A stretch of DNA of 64,000 nucleotides from Paroedura picta (lineage: Eukaryota > Chordata > Lepidosauria > Squamata > Gekkonidae). The notes beneath the pieces were generated by a model that worked only from the letters and a program-made list of their open reading frames with translations, did no database searches and had not been told where the DNA came from. The position numbers and the translations under genes were made by a program. The stretch covers positions 23,174,501-23,238,500 of the forward strand of contig NC_135380.1 of the NCBI RefSeq assembly GCF_049243985.1. The letters run 5' to 3'. Of this stretch, positions 36,417-47,700 are shown piece after piece (the stretch's first letter is position 1; each line of letters opens with the position of its first letter).

Positions 36417-36610
36417 GGGTTGCCAGCCTCAAGGTGTTGGCTGGAGATTTCTTATTATTACAATTGATCTCCAGGTGACAGCTATCAATTTACCTGTGGG
36501 GAAAACCATTCCCTTTGGAAGATTATGCCACAACCCCCACCCTCCTTCGCCTTCATCTCCCACCCCTCCAGGCATTTCCCATCCCAGAACTAGCACCCCT
36601 ACACCCATCC
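36417..36610 (-). repeat. 'Ggttgccaac' interspersed repeat (copy 6)
   Basis: Inverted copy starting 'gggttgccagcctcaaggtgttggctggagattt' with 'tacaattgatctccaggtgaca' and ending in a 'cccatcccagaactagcac' block. Confidence 0.6.
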
Positions 36611-38342
36611 CAGCAAGACCACTAGGCAGGAAAGACCCAATCAGATGCCAGTGCCTGTCAAAAATCTCCCACTTGGTTCTAGCTGAAGGCAGAGCCTGCC
36701 TCTCTTTTCCTTTTGCATATGGTTCTTATAGCCACCACCATAGATTTTGTTTCAATTGACATGAAACTAGGAAGACATTTTTTTTGTCTGAAAAATTGGA
36801 TAAAATATAAACAGTAAATAAGAGGTAAGTGTTGAGGGGGCTATGAAGAGATTACTGCAGAGGGCTCACGTGCCTGGGGATTTTCCTTCCTACACAAAGC
36901 TTCCTCTTCACCATATTGTTAGCTTTTAGGAGTTCCATCCGGCCAGTTTTTCCACTTCCCGCTCTCTTTTCTGTTCCCCTCCTCTTTAAAGGATGCTCTG
37001 ATGCTCTGGATAATATCCTGTCTCCAGGAGGGCAATGAGCATGCTCAGCCTTAGATGGACCACATTTCTTGGGAGAGGTACTTTGTTAATTTTCAAAGGA
37101 ATGTTTTTCTGTACACCTGAAAAGTGCTCTTATACATGCCAAAGACCCAAAAAGCCCTACATTGCCTCTTCAGCTGCCCTACTGGTTGGAAAGCATGCTG
37201 TCTCTGAACGTAGCTTTTACCAGGAATTAGTCTCTAGTGGCTCGTGAAAACTCGTATCTTGCCCCAAATTTTGTAAGTCTTTCAGGTGCTATTGGACTCT
37301 CACTCATTGATATAAACTGTAGGTTGCCCAAGCTGCATAGAGTTGACCATTTCTATATAAGTAATTTACTGTGATGTGCATGCAGCTACTTTCTAAGCTA
37401 GTCGTATGGCCTCGTATAAGTTAACAGTGGCGTGGAAATTGCTCCAAGGCAAGACTTTGTACTGTGCAAGTCCATACTGGATCCCAATGATGTAATGTCA
37501 CAGGATCTTTCTCTCAAATCATTGCTTTCTCTCCTGGTCAGGGGATTATCATGTTGCAAAGACCAATTAGGTTATCTGGCTGAGGGTTATCATACATCTG
37601 TTGTCTTTATGACTTGCTTGTGAAATTATAGCATCTGGACAAGATGAACCCATGGTCTGACTTAGCCAGGCAATTCTTACAAAATTTGCAAATAAACCCC
37701 ATTTTCCCCTACGTTGCCCACATTCTGTGTAACTTAAAACCTTGAATCTCTCCAGTTTACTTTAAATTCTGTTTTCTCTGAAAATAAATGGGAGATGGTC
37801 TAATAATTTATGCAACCAGCACCATCTTGTGGCCAGAGAAGAATTGATACGTTAATGTTCACTTAAAAAATGGGGCAAGGGTGCGAATTACTTTCCATGT
37901 AAAGGTTATCAGTATTTAATTTCTATCGTTGTTGCATCGCTTAGGGGTGTGTGTGTGACACCTTCCCTTTTGAAAGTGCATGGGGGGGGGTCACAATGCT
38001 TCATGAACTTCTGCTGCATGAGCTTCAGTGGAATGCTCAAAAGCTAGACGAAGACATATTAGGAAAACGCATTATAAATCAGTTGTGTTTGTTAAGTAGT
38101 AGAGGCTGGGGAAGCGGGGTGTTCCTTCCTCATTGCACACCGCAGTCTTGATCCTAATGGTGCCTCGGCAACCTGGGAATTAAGTTTGAGCAGAAAACTC
38201 CAGGTGTGGGTCTGGTTTGAGGGTACCCAGATCAGACCTGCAAATAGCACTATGTGCAGGTAGGCCTCAGGAAATAGGACTGATATCCTGCCAACCCCCC
38301 GTTTAAGGGTTGGCACATTGCCTAGTTCCCCATGGGAGAACA
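36611..38342. other. Intergenic; contains a CTCF-like site
   Basis: A weak fragment of the hammerhead-type repeat may lie at 37225-37310. A CTCF-like motif is at 37816-37836. No gene is supported. Confidence 0.4.
37816..37836 (-). promoter_or_regulatory. CTCF-like motif
   Basis: The minus strand reads TGGCCACAAGATGGTGCTGG, close to the CTCF core (GGCCACYAGRKGGCRCT) with about two departures. Sequence match only. Confidence 0.35.
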
Positions 38343-38435
38343 AATTTAGAGTCCAGTGGCAGTTTTAAGACCGATAAAGTTTTATTCAAGGTATCAGCTG
38401 ATGTATGCAAGCACACTATGTCAGATACCCTAAGG
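38343..38435 (-). repeat. Retroelement fragment with hammerhead-like region (copy 3)
   Basis: Single arm: 'agagtccagtggcagttttaagaccgataaagttttattcaagg' then a diverged core region ending near 'tgtcagata'. Confidence 0.6.
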
Positions 38436-38831
38436 GAGACTGAGAGAGCAGGAGAGCTAACCTCCCCCTGGGATTTAAAGGGCTGAAGACTGCTGGCGTC
38501 TGCATATGAGACAGGAAGTGAAGGAGGAGAAAGAGGCAGAGATTGTTAACATTTGCTTCCTCTCCCATAGACTTCTTTGCAATTCAATTGCATATTTTTT
38601 CATTATTCATATAGTAATTGTTTCACACGTTAGCTACATTTCTATTATTGCCCTCCTTCATGGCTAAGGGCAGTTTACAGTAAAAGTGTATGGCTCATAG
38701 CTCATGTTACATGGCACATAATAATTGCTTTGATTTTGAATATATGGAATACATCAACATTTTTGTTTAGAATGTTTTGAACTTGAATAACATTTAATGG
38801 TCGTAACTGTGCGACCTCTGGCTATTCAGCG
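38436..38831. other. Intergenic spacer
   Basis: A possible LINE 3'-end scrap near 38640-38690 ('attgccctccttcatggctaagggcagtttac'); nothing else recognised. Confidence 0.35.
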
Positions 38832-38844
38832 ATGTTGTGTTCTG

Positions 38845-39004
38845 AAGTAGCAGAATATAATCAGAGTCCAGTGGCACCTTTAAGACCAACAAAGATTTAT
38901 TCGAGGCGCGAGCTTTCGAGTGCAAGCACTCTTCCTCAGACTCGAAAGCGCACGCCTTGAATAAATCTTTGTTGGTCTTAAAGGTGCCACTGGACTCTGA
39001 TTTT
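38845..39004. repeat. Palindromic retroelement with hammerhead-like core (copy 4)
   Basis: Two inverted arms, each beginning 'tcagagtcca' type sequence, flanked by a perfect 13-bp duplication, ATGTTGTGTTCTG (38832-38844 and 39005-39017). On the minus strand CTGAGGA (complement of 38933-38939) and GAAA (complement of 38914-38917) enclose an exact GAGTGC/GCACTC stem. Confidence 0.85.
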
Positions 39005-39017
39005 ATGTTGTGTTCTG

Positions 39018-41285
39018 TGATGCACGGCCGAATCTGGCATCACTCCACGTTTTCTCTGTTGGGTGTAAACTGGTAGTTCGGAGGGAACTTCTGGTTGCCA
39101 TTGCTTCACTGGCCTCAACCACAGGCTTAAAGGAAGAACTCTTGTTTAAAATTTTTACACAAGATCCTGGAGTAAGAATATTTATTTTCAGTATCTGGAA
39201 TTTGTTACTCCTTGGGAAGGAGAACCTCACATTCTGAGAAGCCAATTGTAGCAGTTCATGTCATTTTTTAAAAAAGTCTCCATAATCCAAAGTTGTACAC
39301 CCTTTCATATTAACTCACTGTCTCCGATTAACATCTTGAAAAGCATGCCTTCTTTCTCATTCTTTCCCTGCCATGGTATACTTTTATCACTATATAGTCA
39401 CAATTTTACATATTTTTCATTTATATTATTCTGTTATTCCCTATTATTCATATGTCATATTTCCATATTTATGACTTATAGTTTTGAGAATTTGTTGATG
39501 TTTTGCATTTTGAACACTGTACCTGGCCTTTGTATTATATATACTTTGAATGGTTCATTTTTTATTCAAATAGTTTCACCTTTATCACATCATGCATTCC
39601 ATTGGTTTGATATATTGAGGAGTAGTCCTTTATAGACACCTAGGCTAGACTATAATTTTGCTTTTTCTAAACATCACCAACACTTAAAACTTTCTTCAAG
39701 CTTATCTACGCAAGAACATCCAGAAAACAACACCAATCAAAAGAAAAATCCCAAACAGAATCATATTTGTAAAGATTTGATCAGTTGACCTTCTATTCCC
39801 TTTCAACTAGCTTTATTTGTGGGGGATCATTGTTAAGTGTTTTATAACTGTAACTGTACTCTGCTGCAGTGAAGTAAATTTAATACAAGGTTCTCAGATG
39901 TACATTAATGCTGTGAATGTCTAGATCAGGTGATACTATGATCTGGTGTTACAGGAAAAGAATATTGTAAGAGGACTCAGTGCCATAAAGCAAATCTTCC
40001 ATCCTGGTCGAGGTTTGTTCTGGGATAACCTGGTATGTCAATAATATTGGAAAGTCTCGTCTACATTTAACTGTAGCAGGCCAAAGTGAGACAGAATCCA
40101 CACAGAAAGTGACGCCATGGGATGGAACAATGGGCCTTTTAGGTGCCAGATCACTAGGCACATGATGAACTTGTTTACAGCATGCATTTGAGATTCCAGT
40201 TCCCAGTCTTTTGACTGTCTACACTGCACACTATTGGCCTGAAGACTTGGATGGATAACCTCTCACCAGCATTCTCCAACAGGGAGACTGTTAAAATGTC
40301 ATGCATTCTGCACTTGGGAAAGGTAAATGGGATTAGGGAAAGACCCGGATCATGTGCAGGATCAACAAGGAAGGCATGAGCATGTGGCTTAACTCTTCAG
40401 CCGACAACTGCACAGTTCCTCCATGAATCCAAAATCAGTACTGCATGAATGCATGACTTAACCAAAACACCCAACACTCCCCCCTCCCTCAAAGAAGCCA
40501 GAGCCATTATTTATTAACCATTTTGGGATGCCAGTGAGTTCTCACGTACTGGGCCTTGACAACTAGTTTTTAACAACTAGCAGAAGAACAGTCCTGCTGG
40601 ATTAGACCAAGGTCCTCCATTCCAGTGCCAGCACAACTTTAGGGAGATGAGGGTCTTCCCTTGTAGTCTGTCTCCAGCAACTTTTATTCAGAGGTTACTG
40701 CCTCTATCCACTGCATTATCATAGTCAGCAACCATGGCCAGACCTTGTCCTATGAATCTGTCCATTGTTTTATAACAAGGTGTCTCAAGATCCCAGGGAA
40801 GGTTTGAGGTGATCAGGTTCAAGTTCCCACCCAGCTATGAAACTTGCTGATGCTTTAATCTTGGAGAAGCCTCTTTCCCCCCACAGCTTCCCCTGCCTTG
40901 CAGGCGTCTTGAATATCTGTAAGAAATTACATTTTAACTCCTTAGAGGAAAAACACCAAGTCTACAAAAGGCCAGGGCCTTTGTGTTCTAAATCAATAAA
41001 GGGATCCCTCCTTTGAATCCTATTTGATTTGTCAACAACAGCCCGCGTGGTAAAGGAGAGTGGTCTGTGAGGATCCGAGTTCAAATCCTCTTCATCCATG
41101 AAGTTCATTACCCAAGCTATTCCCCCCTTCCCTGCTCCAGCCTAACTTCTCCTAAAACGAAACAACCACAGAGTAGATTCCCTGAGTTCTTGGCGGCACA
41201 GATCAACATACAGCATTCTTGCAGGCCGGAAAACAGCACTATTAATTCCAAGTTGTGAACGCGATGCTTACAACTTAAGTCATGT
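39018..41285. other. Intergenic downstream of MARCHF5L
   Basis: Very AT-rich from 39240 to 39640; the 125-codon frame at 39258-39635 is hydrophobic by composition and not believed. 40580-40700 carries an inverted relative of the repeat at 14755. 41037-41100 has a weak tRNA-like word set. Confidence 0.4.
40580..40700 (-). repeat. Interspersed repeat ('gctggactagactgacc' family, inverted)
   Basis: 'Agaagaacagtcctgctggattagaccaaggtcc' is the inverted form of the block at 14830-14870. Confidence 0.5.
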
Positions 41286-41291
41286 TTTATT
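41286..41291 (-). terminator. Polyadenylation signal of MARCHF5L
   Basis: AATAAA on the minus strand, 300 nt past the stop codon; the first canonical signal I see in a sensible position. It implies a short 3'UTR of about 320 nt. Confidence 0.5.
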
Positions 41292-41590
41292 GAAACCATA
41301 ACTTATGGAAAGTCTGGGGACAAATCCACACAAGGTTAAGCAGTGAATGTGGAGGGGAAACTAGAAAGGACAGGATCATTCTGCCCAACTCCATATAAGC
41401 CACCAGCCTAAAAGGATCAGAGAGTTGCTCTCCGAGGAGACCTTGGAAATGCCCTTTATCCAGTCCAGTCTAAAACTACCCTCTCCCTCTGTACACAGCT
41501 GGCCAAGCCCATACGGTGTGTCGGTGCTTTGCTCTGGGACTGGAGCACGGCCAATGGCAGCAGGCCTACGGCAGCTTGGTTCCTCCCACC

Positions 41591-41761
41591 CTAGCTGAGC
41601 CCTGCTTCACTGCCGCTGTCTTCGTCGAACTGCGCCAATCCCTTCTCCGCATCCCCCTTCTCCACATAGTTGAGGATGCGCCGGTTGGCCTGGATCAAGT
41701 ACTGTTGCTGGCGGAAGTAGACTTTGAGGGCTCCCTTGATGGCAACAAAGGCAATGCCTCC
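41591..41761 (-). CDS. MARCHF5L: MARCHF5L exon 6 (stop)
   Basis: 171 nt beginning CCGGCAG|GGAGGC. Encodes GGIAFVAIKGALKVYFRQQQ, then an acidic C-terminal tail (FDEDSGSEAGLS) absent from human MARCHF5; stop at 41591-41593. Confidence 0.93.
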   Translation of the reverse strand, partial: GGIAFVAIKGALKVYFRQQQYLIQANRRILNYVEKGDAEKGLAQFDEDSGSEAGLS

Positions 41762-44700
41762 CTGCCGGAAAAAAAGGAGGGCGGAAGTGAAGTTAAACAG
41801 CCACAAATTATCCCCTCTTTCCCTCCAGCCCCTCCTCACAAATTAAGCACTGGGTAAGCATATCGGTCAGGTTGTGAAATGCAGTCTACTCCAAATAGCA
41901 GCAGTCTGTCAAGGGATCTGCCAGGGGTCAAGCAAGGGACCAGCATTCAGCCAAGGGATCTCAGCTCCCAGCCCCAGCAACCTTTTCATTAAGGTTGGAC
42001 TGAATGTGGGGGAGGACTGAATGTGGGGATTCCTACACGCCAGGCAGGGGCACTATGCCAGGGTTACAGCTTCGAAACGAACCACCAGCTGGATGGATGG
42101 ATGAAGGGTGTTGTGGCACCATGGCTGCTAGCGACGCCTTTGAAATTTGGCCAGAGCATTATCCCTCCCATCCTTCCCCCATCTCTTTCCTCACCAGGAT
42201 GGTCCGTTGTAGGCTGGAGTTCACTCTGCGGAACATCACCCTGCCAACTAGATTGGCAATGGTAGGGAAGACCAGAGCTCCACAAAGTGTGCGCGAGATG
42301 GACAGGTGGTCGTTCTGGTAGCGGGACTCGGCCAGTGGTGCCTGCACAAGGGGGCGGCTGACTCCTGGAGATGGGAGGAGAAGAAAAAAATCAGGGTGTC
42401 TGAGAAGTAATGGGATGCCTGGGCTATGCCTCCCACACCCAAGGCGACCATTCAGCTTTTCTGTGCTGGATTACTTCTATACTTACTACACAGCCTGGTA
42501 CCTGGAGCACTGTAAAAGCCAGGCTATATGTTAGGCTAACCCAATGGAGCAAGTCCACTCCAACTTTTGAGAATTCTGAATTCCCCATCTTTCAGGGAGA
42601 GAAAGTTAAAGGAGACCATAAGAACCCATAACTGTCCTAGTTGGTTGTTATTGTTATATTGATTTTGAGAGCTTTCTATGTTAATGTTTCAAAATGTTTT
42701 ATGTAAACCGCCCAGAGCCGTAGGGAAGGGCGGTATAAAAATCTAAATAAATAAAAAATAAATCAAAATAAAAAAATAAAGAAATAGGGGCACCTGATTA
42801 TCTTTCCCCACCTGTTCTTTCTCTCTGTTTTTCTCCCCCTGGGGGTTAATTTCCCCCTTGCTCCTCTCTCCCCCATGGATCATTAGCCACTAAGGAAAGA
42901 GAAAAGCACAAACAAAGCACAGAGCTAGAGGGACTCTTCGTTCCTGGTTTATCTGGCTGTTATTCTTGCCAGCTTTCGCTGCTTGTTCTTTGGAATTCTC
43001 AACAAGCAGTGTCGGCTGTGCTCACAAGGGAAAACACACTTTGCTGCCCATCTCTAATTCCTTTTCACCTTTCTTCTTGTCTGCGGCAGGTGGGCCTGTG
43101 CCATGACTCCATAAAAACACAGAAAGATGAATGGTCACTAAATGCAACTACCTGTCATTAAAACCAAAGCACCTGCAAAATGAAGAGTTGGCTCTTATAT
43201 GCTGCTTTTCTCTACCAGGAGTCTCAAAGCAGCTTACAGTCACCTTCCCTTTCCTCTCCCCACAACAGACACCCTGTGAGAGAGGTGAGGCTGCGAGAGT
43301 CCTGAGATTACTGCTAAATCAGAATAGCTTTATCAGTACTGTGGCGAGCCCAAGGTCACCCAGCCCAAGGTCACCCATGTGGGGGAGCGCAGGATCAAAC
43401 CTGGTTTGCCAGAATAGAAGTCTGCACACCTAACCACTACACCAAGCTGGATCCTAGTCCCTGTGGTTGCCAAGCTGTATTGACAAGGTGATACCTTAGC
43501 AGCCAGGCAGGTTGCTGAACAAAGCCTTCCAGGGCTTGGAGGATTTCCAGCAGACCTCCTACTTTACCACGGCTGAATCTACAGCCCAGCTTCATTATTG
43601 CATCTAAGCCTTTCCTACCATCTGACTCAACGCAAGATGCCCAGATCAGGATCATTTTTTCGGTCGATGGACTCACCTGGCACCAAAGCCTGCAGCGCCT
43701 GCAGTTTGCTGGAGTACTTCCGCCAGACCCGCAGCACGTAGTCTTCCCAGCGGATCATCTTGCCCAGGACCAGCATCACAGGGATGGTAGGAAGCCCCAT
43801 GAGCAAGAAAAGAGGGTCTGCCCGCTCCATCACATCCAGCCCCTTTTTATGGCCGACAACCTACAAACAGAGAGAAGATCAACTGGTCACATAGATGGGA
43901 GAAGTGGGCAACTTCCTCTTCCATCAATCAGGAGAACAGCATTTCATTTATACAGCACAAGCCTTAAGGCACTCCGTGTGGGTTTTGAGCACAGTCTAGT
44001 TCCAGGGCACAGAACAAAATTCTCCCTAACTGCTTATTCTGACAGTCTCCAGCCAATGCATTATTATGTAGCACCATCCCTGAGCATGGCACCTTGCAGA
44101 GCAGCACAAACAAGGCAGATCCTGAGCCAAGCAGCTTAAAGGCCAAGTCCTCATCCTTCTCCTCCTTCCAAATGAGAACTAAAGGCAAGAGAGAAAGTCC
44201 TGGGCTGACCTGCAATTTGAACCCAACTTTACTTAGATGGCTTTTTATCAGCCTCTTCTACAGATCTCATGAACAGTCTCAACTTGCTCTGGTGATGCAA
44301 GGAGCCATCAGGCTCAGCAAGGTTACCATCAGCCTAAGAACATACTGCTATCAATTGTTTTTGCTTTTGGAAATAACTCTACTCAAATTGAGAAAAGATG
44401 CCTTTTGATCACGCTGATTAATCTTCCTTGGATTAACTTAATGATTAAAGCTTGCAACCCCCCTAAGCCTTCTTTGTAAAGTTTCGGGGAAAGATCTTGC
44501 CAGCACATGGCCTTCCTTTACACACAAATGTAAGGCCAAGAGGAGCCCACCATATTAGGGCTGCCTATTTCCCAGTATTCCCAGCCAGTATCTATCTTGC
44601 AGCTCCTTTCTGCCACTGCATCAAGGTCACGGATGTACACAGAACGTCAGTGCTTAGCCCAGGAAACTAGTCTGGGTATGGTTACACACAGTCAAACCCC

Positions 44701-47700
44701 ACAACTGCACCTCTCATGGCCTGATGCCAGCCCTTCCAGGGAAAACCAGGAGTTTGGAACAAGGGAGGGTTAGGAAATATTGGAAAATAAATTCAGAGCT
44801 GGTCATTCTCCCTCTGCCTCCATGCACATTGCTAGAGAGAGAGATCGTATTAAAAAGGCAAAGGAACTCAGATACTTCCTTAATTCTGTCAAGGTTCCTG
44901 CAGTTTCCAGATCTCCACCTGGGGTAGCAGGTAATTTTCCACTGCTCAGGAATTTGTCCTACCTCAGGTTCTCATCCTGATAATGATCGCGGTCCATCAA
45001 AGATATTGTCACTTTTAATAATCTATTCAGAGACTATCTGGTCCCTCCGATCTTTCTGCCATGACTCATAGTCACCTGGGCTTGAAACTCAGAATTGCCC
45101 TACTTATCTTGCGCCCCTGTTCTTTGTCTCATGCCAACCCAGGAAATCACCCATGTTGCAACCTTTTCACTTCTTACACTGATCCCTTCCCCATATTGTT
45201 TCATAGAATCATAGAGTTGGAAGGGGTCTCCAGAGTCATCTAGTTCAATCCTTTCCACTAATGGAGGAAATTCAGTCTCAAGCTGAGCTTGGCTAGGTAA
45301 AGCTCCAGGCAATGGTTTTGGCTACTTAAGGTACAAACTCACCTCAGTGGGTATTCGAATTGACACCAGACAGACCACCCAAATACAAGCTGGTCTTGTG
45401 TCTGCCCTTCTCTCTCTGCTCTTCGAAAGATCCGTTTCTCTGCAGGACAGGTTGTATGTCTATTTTGTCCCAGTTAATCCCTCTATCTTGGATGCTATAA
45501 TCTTTATTTCTCTCCAAATGCTAGTTTGTGTATGATATTTTTAAAGAATTGCTAAGCTTAAATTGTTTGGAATTTCTTTTAAAATAAAATTATTTGATAC
45601 TAATCTGCTTTGCCTGAGTTCTGGTGGCTGGTGGCTGGGCCCCAGTACACAGAAGCTGATACCTTGCTTGTTACCTCCTCTTGCACTGCCTATTAGTTTC
45701 CTAGAATTGTTAATTTCCCCATCATAAATTCAAGAGACAGGTCTATTTCTGGTAACAAAAGTGCACGCACACACACACACCCTTCCCACACTCACATTAC
45801 CTGCATCACGGTAACTGCCCCATAGGTAACCGCTGACCAGTATAACGTTCCCACGACAATGCCAGCAGCAGCAAAGGGGCTCACTTTGGATAAAACACGG
45901 TCCACTTGCTGCAAGAAATATACCAAGGGTCCTAGGAGGGGGAGATTATCAAGGTCAATGGAAGCTTCTGGCCATCACAAGCATTACTACAGCTCTACTC
46001 TCTCTTGACTACCTTCAGAATTAGGGCTCCCTCATATCTGAGCTTACATTAAGAAGAAGAGTTGGTTCTTATATGCTGCTTTTCTCTACCTGAAGGAGTC
46101 TCAAAGCGGCTTACATTCACCTTCCCTTTCCTCTCCCCACAACAGACACCCTGTGAGGTGGGTGAGGCTGAGAGAGCCCTGAGAGAGCTCAGTGAGAACA
46201 GCTTTATCAGTGCTGTGGAGAGCCCAAGGTCACCCACCTGGCTCCATGTGGGGGAGTGCAGAATCGAACCCGGCATGCCAGATTAGAAGTCTGTACTCCT
46301 AACCACTATACCAAACTGGCACTTCTAACCACTACACCAAATCTGGACACATTAAGGTGATTTATAGCAAGTCAATTCAAGATCAGTCGGTATGCGCAAG
46401 GTGTAAGGAAATGCAAGACTCCCCAGGAATCAGAGAGATGTTCTGTTCACTCACTCAAGATGGAGATCCCAAGTCAGCTTTATACTCACCCAGCTTGGGG
46501 AAGACTATGTGGTATTCTGTACCACACTGCGGGCAGCTCACTCTGCCTGTGCTGTTGCCTTTCTGCTTCTCATCCAGCCAGCGCTGGAGGCAGGCCTGGT
46601 GGATCCATTTGGTGGAGCCTTTGCAGCGGCAGGGGCAGACCCACTCAGCTGACTGGTCATCACCCTCGGTAGCAAAACAGACCCAGCAGTGCCTGGGAAA
46701 GGGAGATCAGAGAGAGAATGATCCCAACCATCCAAAGGACTCTGGCTTAAGGTGTTGCTGAGATGTACCACTGAGGAGCCTTCCCAAGTGAGTGGGAGTT
46801 TAAGCCTTCCTTCTGTGTAGCTAAATAATGACAAAATAAAGAAAAGGATGAGATGGGCCAAGGGGACCTGTTGGTGTGCGAGGCACGGGGACCAGCAGGT
46901 CATTGGAAGGAGGAGGCCGCAAAGTAGCTCATGATACCAAAGGAAACACTCAGGTTGGTAAGAAGATGCTAGTAACAGGCTAGGAATTTCCTTGGGGGCT
47001 TTTTCAGTGGTAAAGCTCAGCAGCTCTCAGCCTGGACAGCACCTGGATAAGAACCCCATGCATGCTTCCCAAAAGAGTGTCATGCAACAATGCAATTATT
47101 TGTTTGCGTATAACTAAGTGACTTATAAGCATGCAACTGCTGCTTCCAAAAAGACTCCCACATCCAATGGCCTACTCACATATTTAGCATAACATGGGAA
47201 CAACAAATATGTATGAACATGTTTTTCAGCCTAAGTTGGCCACCAACATGTTTTGTTAAACCCAGTTCAGAAAAGAACTTGCATCTTCTGTAAGTTCTCA
47301 CTCTGCCATGGGATCCCCCTGCATTTCAAACATGGCTTCCCCTGGACAACCAAAAGATTTCCTACAGAACCACTGTGAGAATGGAGTTCAGGGTTCCCCT
47401 CCTCTGAAATGGCTGGTGAGAAATCCTTTGTATCTCTCATTTCACCTCTCTCCTCTAGTCCCAGAGCCACTAACTAAGCTGGGGATACTCCCCCCCTCCT
47501 GATCTTATCCTGAATGTAAGTTGTAGCCCAGTTATTCCTTTGCCATAAATGACAATTCTGGATGCTTCAGGCTAGACCCAGGTTAGCAAAGGGCTAGATG
47601 GTATGGAACATTCCAGAATAGTAATACCTATCCCATTATCTAGGCACCGTCTGTAGCAATACAGCATTTAGAGACGCCCTAAGCATCTCTGAAGATTTGA

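Noticed and set aside
39258-39635. 125-codon hydrophobic open frame
   Set aside because: Very AT-rich tract giving Phe/Ile/Leu by composition; no conserved motif.
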